In this document: positions 11,676 through 21,711 of the stretch, one piece after another
Numbering within the stretch: position 1 is the stretch's first letter
Layout of the letters: the number at the start of each line of letters is the position of its first letter
Assembly (NCBI GenBank): GCA_003415625.1
Contig: PYIU01000011.1
Span: 1,935,001 to 1,999,000 of the forward strand
Source of the DNA: Aquanectria penicillioides
Lineage: Eukaryota; Ascomycota; Sordariomycetes; Hypocreales; Nectriaceae
DNA length: 64,000 nucleotides
Reading direction: 5' to 3'
Notes under the pieces: model-generated
What the model was told of the DNA's origin: nothing
Databases searched by the model: none
Seen by the model: only the letters and a program-made list of their open reading frames with translations
Program-made: the position numbers and the translations under genes

Positions 11676-12550
11676 TCATCTGTCACTGTTATGAATAACA
11701 TTTAGGCAATGATCGTCAGGGAACGACCAGGCTCGAAAACGATACGTGCGAGAATTTTGTCTTAACGAGTGTAGATGCTCGCAACTACTAAAACATTGAT
11801 TAGATGGAACCTTGATCATCCACTGTAATAACTCAAACACGAGCTGTGCCACGGCCGTCGCCGTAGTCTGAGGCACGTCATCGTACACTGGCGAAAGTTC
11901 CGCAATGTCGGCTCCAATGATGGTGACTCCTGCATTACTGAGGCCTCTTAGAACCGACACAAGCTCGCGCGTCGACCATCCTGCAATTTCTGTGGTGCCA
12001 GTTGCTGAAGTCAAAGCTGAAACCAACCTTAGTGACAACTTCACTCATGTAATAATTGACGCTTACCAGGATCTAGGACATCAATGTCGATAGTAACGTA
12101 GACAGGATTGCTGCCAACTCTTTCAACTATTTTGTCAACAATCCCTTTGATGTCGGTTGTGTCAATATCCTTGGCCTTGATGCACTGGAATCCACATTCG
12201 GCGTCGTGACGAAGATCTTCTGTTTTGTCAAGCAGCAACGCACGAGTGCCAACATGAATTCCACTGTTGTTCTTGAGAAGGCCCTCATCATGAGCGAAGT
12301 AGAGGAGAGTGCTATGCGTAATCTCATCATACCTATTTACCCCTCCACCCCACTGTGCAGGGTTCCACGTGTCGAGGTGAGAATCAAAGTGAATAACTGC
12401 CATCTCACCCCAAATGGGATACAGCGCTCGAAGAGAATGTAGAGCGACACAAGGTGTCAGCATAAAACGAAAGTGAATGATGTGGGAGAGTTAATTGTAA
12501 CGTGGGATACGAGCCAATTTACTTACCAGCTATAATGCACCCTGTATTTG
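11676..12550 (-). pseudogene. Agmatinase/arginase-like ureohydrolase, broken
   Basis: Relic of a ureohydrolase (Mn-dependent hydrolysis of guanidino groups). Preserved parts are VIHFDSHLDTW and YVTIDIDVLDP, two metal-binding motifs, joined across a short intron (about 12069-12021) to LTSATGTTEIAGW, STRELVSVLRGL and GADIAELSPVYD. The upstream exon appears only as a short TGCIIAG stub near 12530. The following donor (gtaagt, about 12525) has no AG acceptor before the next conserved block, so the GGDH motif cannot be formed. The N-terminal half is absent. Confidence 0.72.
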
Positions 12551-12564
12551 TCGACATTCAAGAT

Positions 12565-13020
12565 GTGATGTGCATTATTTCTGTCTCTTTGCCATGCTTC
12601 CACATCATTACATAACTTTGATGATTGCTATGGATGAGCATGATAGCACAGCAATTCTACATATTCGGGGGACGAGGTGTTAGAAGTCATTCAATCCAGC
12701 CAAACTAGACTATTGGGCCAAGAGCGGGGACATATTGAAAATGACGCAAAATCGACAAGGTGGAGTTTCGTAGCGCAACAAGTAAGAGTCGCACGTAGAG
12801 ATACCCTACCCTTGCTGCCCAGAAAAGTTTGAATCAAAACCTGCATCACATCGTTTTCAAATGAGGAGCAGGAAGAGTCATAGCTATATAGCATTGCTGA
12901 GTGACACTATCTTATCATACTAATCCCAAACTCCAGCGTGGTCGATGTGTTACATCTCGAAACCCGGAAAATTTGAATACGCATGTGTGAGCGATGCCTG
13001 GCTTTCGAGAAAGGTTTTTC
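12565..13020. other. Intergenic, no gene
   Basis: No convincing coding frame is seen between the ureohydrolase relic and the repeat complex. Confidence 0.4.
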
Positions 13021-13289
13021 TCTACGAGGGAGATCTCTGAACTGACGCTTCTCCCGTGACAGATTTTCATCCACGGGGGTGCCATTGAGTTGCATAAAGG
13101 ACGTTGATTTGCAAAATGTCCAGTACCTCCCACCCGATATAGAGTGTTACGGATTTTAGGTCACTTTATCCGCACACCTCTTTGCCCCACATGATACTTT
13201 ATTTTTATCCATCCTTAGAGTACAAAAATTATCATATAAATTGTATGAGGCGTAACGTGTCTTTTATTTTGCAAATCAACGTCCTTTAC

Positions 13290-13640
13290 TAAGGGCCTGA
13301 TCGGCTCGACCGGACAACCTAACAACCGGACAAAAAGTCTCCACAAAATCGCTCTGAGACGGCGCTTTCCCTATTTTGCACTGATATTTCCGTGCACAAG
13401 AGGGACCCCAGCGTCCAACTTTCATAATGCAACTTTCCTTCCTTTTTCCAATGTACCACACTAGTAGGGATCTTACCGACTGCCAAAATAGGTTTAAATA
13501 CCAAGAATTCTGCCGTTTTCAAGAGTCTTTTTGACCGGGCGCTGAGCGCCCGGTCAATCTAACAACCGGTCAAAAAATCCTCCCAAAGAATAGCAGAATT
13601 TAAGCTCAATATAGACTTTATACAATAATATATTATTATT

Positions 13641-13671
<31 letters not shown>

Positions 13672-13880
13672 GCCTTATTACTATAGTAAAATTATATAGA
13701 TTCTATATATAAGGCTATAGTAGGGTCGAAAAGCAGTAAAGAAATTCGATTGAAATAGGAATAGGTGTGTTGATGTAATTGTGGGACAGTACATGAGGAA
13801 AGTCACTCTAAAATTGTGCAGCGCAAGTCTCTTTTTTTGTCCGGTTGTCAGGTTGTCCGGTCGAGCCGATCAGGCCCTTA
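13290..13880. mobile_element. MITE-like insert with 47-bp terminal inverted repeats, probable TA target
   Basis: The ends 13290-13336 and 13834-13880 are inverted repeats of 47 bp differing at one base; the outermost bases read taagggcctgatcggctcga. The unoccupied copy of the target in the left arm of the surrounding repeat supports insertion at a TA, as for Tc1/mariner-type elements. The interior holds a second TIR-like block (13533-13580: ccggtcaatctaacaaccgg beside the palindrome gggcgctgagcgccc) and an ATT/AAT microsatellite. No transposase frame is seen. Confidence 0.8.
13624..13671. repeat. ATT/AAT microsatellite
   Basis: An uninterrupted run of (ATT)n turning into (AAT)n lies inside the MITE-like insert. 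The reversal in the middle makes it self-complementary. Confidence 0.9.
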
Positions 13881-14152
13881 TGCAACTCAATGGCCCCCTC
13901 GTGACTGAAAATCTGTCACGGGGGAAGTGTCAGTTCAGAGATCCCCCCTAATAGTCTAATTACGATAGCTGTGGCATTAGTTATGCACCCAGCAAGGCTG
14001 ACTCAGCTCACCGGCAGCAGCTGCTGCCTAGCCGCTGAAATGAATACCATCGCCAGACACCAGACTTTGCGTCATTTTGTGATTTCATTTTTCTCAATTT
14101 TCGTCCCATGCCAGAGATTATCTAGGATATCGTCGGCAGTACCTAATTTGCA

Positions 14153-16160
14153 ATGATGAAAAACTATATTCAACTCTGCGAGTTCTGTTCAGCTGCCTTG
14201 ACTCTTCCAGAAAGTTTCACATCGTTTCCATCGACGAGGCAACACCATGTCACCTACGGAGATCTTTCTTCTTCATGCAAAACATGTCGACTGTGCGAAA
14301 AGATTGTCTCTTTCTATCACACTAAAGCAAAACTTGACTCTGAAATCCCGAACACCGAGGACGTTCATGCTGTAAACACGTATTTGTTCGAGTTCACAAT
14401 CCAGAATAGAAAGAAAATGCCGTCTGGTGTTAGTTGGATTCTCTTTGAAACCCAGGTCAACAGTACAAACACCGTCTTTTCATACGCCAAGCAGTTCACA
14501 GTATTGACATGTGAATCCCGAGGTGCGTAAATAAGGGTACTAGTATTTTGAGTCTTAAGATGCACGTTGCACTAACCCTGGACTTTAAGCTTCGGTGTCT
14601 GAATTACCTTTTTGGCAATGTCAAGAGACGACATTCGACTACAAGATCACGGTGTTAGAATCGATGTTTAAAAAATGCCGACTGCACCATGGAGATTCTA
14701 TATGCTCTCTCGACACATTTGCTCCAATGAGATTGATCACAGTTGGCCTAGATGGAAAACCGCCAAGATTAGTCGCAGCGCACATGATTGACAAACCCCA
14801 ATATGCGACGCTGAGTCACTGTTGGGGCAAGGCCGTCCCATTGCGTACAACGCGGAAGACCCTTGAACAGTTCTCTCAGGCAATTCCGTTGGAAGAGATG
14901 CCAAAAACCTTCACTGATGCGATACAGGTGGCCCATAAGCTGGAGCTTCCATACTTGTGGATTGATGCGCTTTGCATAGTGCAAGATGACCAGGAGGAAT
15001 GGCAACAAGAGGCTGCCAAAATGGGTGGAATTTTCAAAGGAAGCCAGCTGACCATCATGGCGACCCAATCCTCCAACAGCTCGCATGGCTGTTTTTCACA
15101 AGAAAAGCAAGTTTCCGACGAGACAGGGTCATTCTTTACTGCCAACGGGACAACTCCCGGCACTGCACCCCTGCGCATCTACGTGAACTTCGGCGACTCC
15201 CGTAGCTATGGGTTTCACGGTAATGTTCTAAATACCCGAGGCTGGACTCTCCAGGAGCAAATCCTGTCACCTAGAGTGATTTCTTGCCTCAGTTCTGACA
15301 TGCACTGGCGATGCCAAAGCTGCTACATGACCCAGAGCGGGCTCGTGTTCCGACCCAGCGAGATGCATGATGCTGACTTTTCACTACGACCACTGCTTCG
15401 CCCCGGTACTGTACCGCAAGAATTTTGGAGCAATACTTGGAGAGAAATGGTTGAAAGCTATTCAAAACGGGAATTTACTTACAGCAGGGATCGGATGCCA
15501 GCAATTGCTGGCATTTCGCACCACTTCTCGTCAAAAAGCGGCGACAGTCCTATGCTAGGTCTTTGGGAACGATCTATTGCCAAGGACTTGGCCTGGATTC
15601 GACTCTCGGAATGTCCAAAATTCCAACACTTCAAAGGCATGCCATCTTGGACATGGTTGTCTTGTCCAGGCTTCGTATTATACAAGCTATGGGGAATCGC
15701 AGAGTCCAGATTTACAGAACAAACCACGCTGATGGATTGGAATATCCAATGGCAGGGCGTTCCCTTTACATCACCAGTAACATCAGGGTGGTTGCGACTG
15801 CGTGGTCCTATTTGCAGGATTCCTATTGCAACTTCCACTGAAGGAAGATCGTTTAAACCACCGTACTTCCAAGTCTTTGGAGAGAATCAAACAATCGGCC
15901 CAAATCTGTTAATTCCATGGCGGTGCTGTGGTCAATTTGACGCAGGTGAAATTTTTGAAGCGGCAACATTCCTTTGTCTCTTGCTTTGTTCGGATATGTC
16001 GAAGCCGAAGGAAGAAGTCGAGGAGGTCTTTCTCATCCTGCAGCCCGTTGGCGTCGGTGAAGAGGCTGAAGAGCAGTACAAACGTATTGGAATTGGGAAA
16101 ATTTGGGGAGATAAGCCCGTGTTTGATTTGGCGCATACGATGTCGATCCATCTGGTCTAG
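14153..16160 (+). CDS. HET-domain protein (heterokaryon incompatibility)
   Basis: HET domains are fungal cell-death modules acting in non-self recognition. Exons 14153-14522 and 14590-16160, joined over a 67-bp phase-1 intron, give 646 residues. The N-terminus is cysteine-rich (CEFCSAALTLP, CKTCRLCEK). The HET core follows with YATLSHCWG (about residue 195), TFTDAIQVAHKL, YLWIDALCIVQD and IFKGSQLTIMAT, then NTRGWTLQEQILSPR and a typical variable C-terminus. Start at ATG 14153; a second ATG follows immediately. No membrane helices or other effector domain is evident. The repeat complex lies just upstream. The family call is firm; the partner is unknown. Confidence 0.93.
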
Positions 16161-16219
16161 GATTTTCATCCCATACACATAGAAACTGGAAGGGCAAGCT
16201 GTCATTGTCAGCATGGATT

Positions 16220-16359
16220 AAAATACCGTATTCTCTCAAGAAAGTGCACAAAACGTGCACACGGCCAATTATGTGACTTGGAAATTTCTTTTTCTTGTAA
16301 AACGTGGAGATCCCGCCGATGCTAAGGTGATCCAATTTGTCGAGAGAATACGGTATTTT
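16220..16359. repeat. 18-bp perfect inverted repeat with 104-bp loop
   Basis: aaaataccgtattctctc at 16220-16237 is repeated exactly in reverse complement at 16342-16359. The loop contains a smaller palindrome, gtgcac-aaaac-gtgcac (about 16244-16260). It lies between the HET gene and a permease relic. It could be a miniature foldback element or a strong hairpin in the 3' region of the HET transcript. Confidence 0.7.
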
Positions 16360-16394
16360 CTCTTCAAACAGAACTTACATAAGCGCCATTTCCC

Positions 16395-17060
16395 GCCAGC
16401 TTTGCAATGGGTCTTGTGTAATATGTCTGGTGCATGCAGAGAATCGCGCCGGACCATCCAATCAAAAAGGAGAGGAGAGTATCATAGCCCACAGGCAAGT
16501 GATTTTTGTCCGCCCAAAGGTTTTAGTTAGATCCTTTCTCTCGAGGAAAGACGAACTCTTCCTCAAGTGTCATTACGATCTAGATGATCACCCAGTATCC
16601 GATTAAGCTGAGGAAGTTGAGGAAAATAACCAACAACTGAGCTCTACCAGCGATGGCGGAAATAGCGGATATGATTACAACAACTTGCCTAGAGTGATGC
16701 CGGATGCCGTCATAGCCGCGGTGCCAATGCCAGAGGTGGACGACGGGTAATAGGAGCAAAAGTCGGCAGATGCCGGAGCCCACCGCAACGGTCCCGAGGC
16801 AAAGAGAAAGAAGTAGGAGACACGATTTCTTGAGAGCGTTGCGCCGGGGCCCGCAAATGCTTGCGAGAGGTCAAGTTTGGGCCTGCAGAACCGATGAGAA
16901 TAAAAAGGAGCAGGATAGTGGTAATCCATACATATCTGCAATAGAATTCTTATATAAACGTGTGAGAAAAGAATGGAGAGATAACTTGCCGTTCAAAGGC
17001 GTGGAGCCACTTGATGCCGAACGTGGCCACCACCCATGTTATGATGGATGACAGGACAAT
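16395..17060 (-). pseudogene. NCS1 purine-cytosine permease, relic
   Basis: Reading the minus strand, scattered frames match the middle and C-terminal parts of fungal purine-cytosine permeases: VVATFGIKWLHAFER, an intron, ILLLFILIGSAGP in one frame and LDLSQAFAGPGATLS in another, YFFLFASGPLRWAPASADF, YYPSSTSGIGTAAMTASGI, FLNFLSLIGYWVII, MTLEEEFVFPRE and LLSFLIGWSGAILCMHQTYY. Several frameshifts, stops and gaps separate these blocks, and the N-terminal helices are missing. The protein would have imported nucleobases at the plasma membrane. Confidence 0.65.
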
Positions 17061-17183
17061 CTATAAATCGGCCGGACTCGGTCGTTCAACACAAATAGCT
17101 AAACCACAGCCTCGCATATTCCATCCTCACCTCCTCCCGAACAACGCAGAAGCTGGATCTGCAAACTCTCCCAAACACTTAAA

Positions 17184-17530
17184 ATGAGCTTGATGATGGC
17201 TCTCGTCGTTGCGGTATGCATCGTTGACTTAGTCACCATCGCCTACAACGGCTCTCTCATAGGTCCCGTCAACGTCATACCGAGCTATGCCAAGTTCTTT
17301 AATATTACCACCAAGAACAAGGTGGTTAATTCAACTGCTACCTATCTTGGAGCCACCATGATGGCCCCGTTTGGCGGGCTCATCGTTAATAAGCGTGGTC
17401 GCAAGCAAGGAATTGTTGCTAGTGCTCTATTGAACATGCTTGGCGCCGCTATCAGTGGCTCAGCCTAAAACATTGCCATGTTCATCGCTTCCCTGCTTGT
17501 TCAAGTCTATCAGATGGAATACATACATGG
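17184..17530 (+). pseudogene. MFS sugar transporter, N-terminal relic
   Basis: Starts MSLMMALVVAV at 17184 and shows the first helices of a hexose/sugar MFS transporter: DLVTIAYNGSLIGPVNV, ATYLGATMMAPFGGLIV, NKRGRKQGI and LLNMLGAAISGSA. A TAA at 17466 follows (SA-stop-NIAMFI; a single C-to-T change from CAA), and similarity ends about 40 bases later, so about four fifths of the transporter is missing. It is divergent from the purine permease relic. Confidence 0.65.
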
Positions 17531-17877
17531 TCAATGCTAGCTGGAATATTTTATTCTTCATATGGCTATTCTTGTTTTGGGTTAAGACCATCACGATTTC
17601 ACCTGTATCTCTATTTACCCAACTATTCCGCTGGGTGGTCCAGGTCTTCATGGTAATTGAGTTTCTTACCCTCTACCTATCGCATGCATATTGCACTTTT
17701 CATAGTAATGGTTCCATTTGAAGCTGGTTGTTGAAACGGCTATGCTACATTGCAAATATTCTAGTATTTCTCTCATATTAAACGAACAATTGTACAGGTA
17801 TCCTACTTCTTCTGACACCATTTCTATCCATGTGATGCCATCGTTTACGCCTTTGATCTGCTTCCGCTGAGAATGAT
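17531..17877. other. Intergenic, no gene
   Basis: AT-rich stretch between the transporter relic and the 3' end of the kinase-like gene; nothing recognisable. Confidence 0.4.
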
Positions 17878-20660
17878 TCAAAACTGTCGGACAGCGCCAG
17901 TCACCCTCTGGCTAGGTACAGGAAAATTAATATTGCGAAGAATAGTGAGAAGCTTTTCTCGATCTATGGTGATGAATCAGTACAAATATTTGGGGGTTGT
18001 GTAAGTATCGGGCAACTCACCTTGTCTACTTGCAAATTCAATCTCTGCACTCTTCAATGAACGATCCAGCTTCCTAAGTAGCAAGCCCGGCGAGATTGGA
18101 AACCCTGGGAACCCTCCACCTGGATCATCGGAATCAACACTTTGATTGGTTGGCCTTAGTACACAGGCTCGAAAATTGCGATGTGGCCGTTGTCGCAACC
18201 GTAGAACCGTGGGATGTATTTGTGGTATTTCCAAATCCCAAGACTTGGTGCCAATGTCAATTACAACACAGACTTTTTCCTCATTCTTGTACGTCGTCCA
18301 CACGGCCATTTTCCAGATATTTTGCTCGTGTTTAACTTGTCCGTTGGCAGTGATGAGAGAGGAGCCTGAGGATTGTCTGTATAAGTCGTTGTATTCGTCC
18401 TGGGTAAGCTGTTTCCAAATTTGGATCCTACCCGAGGTAAACCTGTAGGATTTGGAGAATAGCCAACTTTTATCTTTGATTGAACAGCTCTTGATGGAGA
18501 CTTGCGTTCCACTTAGTGGATCTTCGGGCACAACCGGTAGGACTCTCTGATAGGTCATGACTTCCATAAATTGCAATAGTTCATCCAAATATGTGAAACA
18601 GAACGTGGTGCCTTGGTGGAGGTTGCGAAAACGACAAGTGTAGATATCCCGTAGGAAGGTATCGGTATCAAAGAAGGCCGATGGTATAAAGGACACGTGC
18701 TTGACTGGCTTGGTTCTCGGTTCAGAAAGCTGGATGTCAAGAGTAACTTCTTCTTCTACGTCCCCGTTCCGAATTCGCGAAGCATGATCTCGATACAGGC
18801 ACAGCTTTCCCGGCAGCTGATTACTGGTGTAGATGCCGTAGAACGTCTGCCAGCTTTCCATTCCAGCTTCGATCATCTCCTGGTGACGGGGACATCTCAA
18901 TAGAGAAAGGCACATCATGGCTGTAGGACGATGGTGAGGTTGAATATTGAACATTTTGCGCAGAATAGCAATGACCTTTTGAGTTTCGAAGTCACTAGCT
19001 TTACCACCAGCTCTTTCATCACCGCTTGCAGCCGCACCAGTAGTGCCTTTCTGAAGTCTATTCAAGGTCTCGGTAACTGCTGGGTGTAGCACTGGGGCTC
19101 CATACTGGTCACGCTGCCAAAACCGGGCATTGGTCCCATTGTGACGTTTGGCGTTGAATGAAGTGTTCTCTCCATCTTTGATAAAGATAAGCACTTGCAG
19201 TAGCACACAAGCCATTGACCATATATCGTATGCTGGGGCAAGGTAATCGGAGGGTATGCTGTCGACTTCAAATCTTTCCGGGGGTGCGTAGTCCTCCGTT
19301 CCAGCTCGTCCAGCTGCTGCCTGCTCAAAGTCGGTAAGAACGAGCGTACACACATTTTTTGCACGAACATCTTTAAGCAGGATGTTAGCTGGCTTAATAT
19401 CGAAGTGTCCTAAGCAATCAATCTCCCTGGCATTTATAGCGTCGTGGATTCCCGCGAGCGCTTGGAAAACATTGATAATGGCTCCCCACAATGGATTGTC
19501 AAGTAAGGAATCCGGGGCCGAGCTGTGCCCTATAGGTGGAGCAGTACGAGAAAATATGTTGCCAAGGTCCTGTCGGTATCGAGGAAACACTAATTCAATA
19601 TACTCAAAGTCGGAGTCCTCTCGTTCGAACGCAAAAAGGGGATGCGCTATGTACTGACGATTTCTCTGGGCCAGCTTGATTGCAATTTCAGCTTCTTTGG
19701 CAGCGATTTCAAGGGCTCTGCGTTCGCTAGGCAGCTTAAGATATTTGTAAACTTTTCGAAAAAGCTGTCTATCCTGTGTGAAGATTAGTCATTGATATTA
19801 CTTCCCTCAATGAGTGCACTGGACTTGCCGTACTTGGAGGTTTCGTGGCCCATATCCTGGCTGTATTCTGGATGAGTAAAAAGAAACACTGAGTTTGCTC
19901 CTATTCGCATCTGGAATTATGCGTTCTTGAAGAATAAATGGCAAATTCTCATTACTCCGGTCTTGAATACGTGTGGACACCTCTAATATCGGGATATTCA
20001 CAATGGTGCCCCAGAACGTGATAGCATCTCGAAAGGCGCGCCCGATGCAACCACGACATAGCTGTCGCACATCCGCGAGTCCCTCTACGGAGAAATCATC
20101 TTCGCCTTGTTCAAACACATGGGCACATTGATCGGGTTGACATGAGTCAAAGCGTCCAAAAAGAGGCGGAACTTGCGCGGGATCAGTTGACGTCGACCTG
20201 CTTGGTCACCCAAAGTCCACAAGGGCCGTGTGGAATCTTGACTGCAGTAGGCTTTTAGAGCAAACAAACACCCACTCAATAAGAGGATAGAGAGCCCTTT
20301 TATCTGCTGCTTCTCGAAAATCTTGGCTTTGGTGATGAGTTCCTCAAATTTGTGCTTGCTCTCCTCCCCCCGCTTGTTTCCACACAAGGAGCAGTGGCAG
20401 AAGAGCAAAGCGCGTGATTCCGGCCTAGCAAAGATTGCCTGAAGCTTTGCTACTGTCGGTAATAGTAGCGGGAGCAACGTTTTCGTTTCGATATCTGTTG
20501 ATGTAGGATCGTGCTCGCGCGCCGTCTCTCTAATGAGTGTGTCTCGGAGTGTAATGTTGCTGCAATTCCCTTCTGTGGCACGTTGAATGAAGAGCCTAGC
20601 GGCCGCGGTGCCTTTGAGCTCCGACATGCGGCATGTAGCTTGGCACTGGCATTTCCCCAT
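17878..20660 (-). CDS. Protein kinase-like protein with DFE instead of DFG
   Basis: A large protein with a C-terminal kinase-like domain. Exons read from the phase: 20660 to about 20140, a block ending at 19834, then 19773-18021 and 17963-17878. Kinase features are EIAIKLAQR in the N-lobe, the catalytic loop HFDIKPAN (about 19391-19410), the metal-binding motif as DFE rather than DFG (about 19325-19333), APPERFE and YDIWSMACVLL. A glycine-rich loop is not obvious. The N-terminal 200 residues have paired cysteines (CQCQATC, CHCSLCG) and are unrecognised. Joining the first two blocks needs either a frameshift near 20150 or an improbable 38-nt intron, so the gene may be damaged. Start is ATG 20660 (MGKCQCQATC). 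Confidence 0.7.
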
Positions 20661-21711
20661 TCAATGGTAACAGGGTAAAAAGCCAAAGCTTTCGTCGTGT
20701 TCTGCGACGCTACGAGGCCTGTGGCCTGTGGGAAAGGACGTGATTCGGTTGCAGGCCAAGCAACTTCAGCTTGAGGATAGAATGGTTCTTGTTATTGTGT
20801 GGGGTCCCACAAAGCAACCCGCGAGGCAACCAAGATAGGGGACAAAGTGGCAAGTCTGGAACGGTCGCCCTATCAACCGGGACTCAAGCGTCACCGGCAA
20901 GGGTCAAGATGAGCCTCATGTGGCCGGTAAAGGCATCTGCATAGTTTCCAGCTACTGTAGTTTGCCTGACGGCAAATTGCCTAGTTGCTCGTAACCCCCG
21001 AAGTCTCCGGTACAGGGAGTGATGCATCCGTATGCCACTAGCCATCAGCTCAGCGTCTCCATGCAGCTTGCGGGCGTCCGAGGCTGCAGGGGTTGAAACC
21101 AACAGCAAATCTGACCCCTGGCAGGCGATTAAATATTGATTTGTAAACAGAGCTGCAGATGTGAGGCTGCGCTTGGAACCAAAAGAAGAATTAAGTTCCG
21201 GCCGGTTTGCCGCAGCCTGGTTTCGTAAAATGAGATTTCTTCTGACCGCTTTCCCGCCGAAGCAGAATCAAGCTGTGGCCTGTTACCTAGCAGTTGTATC
21301 AGAGATTAGGTGACTGTGGCAATTTTGATGCGAAGGGGGATTCTTGATGCACATCAAAACTCGTGTTTGACACCAGCCCAGGAATTGAGTCAGAGGTAAT
21401 GATGACAATGGCAAGTTGGCTGCAGTCACACTGTCCGAAAACTGCGCTCATGATCTCAACACTTCGTTGCGCTTCGCCTCACTCAGCTCAGCCAGGATAC
21501 AGGGTGTTTGTCAAAGCCTGGTTCGTAAAAAAACGCGTGGCCTGTCACGCAGAGTTGCCTTGCCGGTGGTTCGCCTTGTGATGCGCCAAAGCCTCGCCGT
21601 TGCATGGCCGGACATGGGTTTAACTAAGATTATGGAGTTCTAGCCCGGCTTCACATCAGCCTGCTCTTCAATCATCGAGAAAATACGTTCACCCCAACAG
21701 GTCAGGTTACG
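20661..21711. other. Intergenic, divergent promoters
   Basis: Upstream regions of the kinase-like gene (minus) and the amino-acid permease (plus). Short frames present lack recognisable motifs; nothing else is supported. Confidence 0.4.

Larger units (their letters stand above)
13027..13950. repeat. Foldback/MITE-like element interrupted by a second element
   Basis: Two inverted arms match closely. The left arm (about 13027-13118) is, in reverse complement, nearly the same as 13264-13289 joined to 13881-13948. Both contain gcaaatcaacgtccttta followed by tgcaactcaatgg, then a gaaaatctgtcacggg segment and cagttcagagatc. The left copy is continuous, while the right copy is split by a 591-bp insert (13290-13880). 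About 140 bp of AT-rich DNA lies between the arms. No coding capacity is seen, so it is best read as a non-autonomous inverted-repeat element. Confidence 0.8.

Noticed and set aside
13619..13680. AT-rich run as a centromere or replication-origin signal
   Set aside because: It is a simple microsatellite inside a transposon-like insert.
19774..19834. A GC-AG intron in the kinase-like gene (donor ggcaagt)
   Set aside because: A GT donor four bases upstream (gtacgg) joins the exons in the correct phase, so an ordinary GT-AG intron explains the data.
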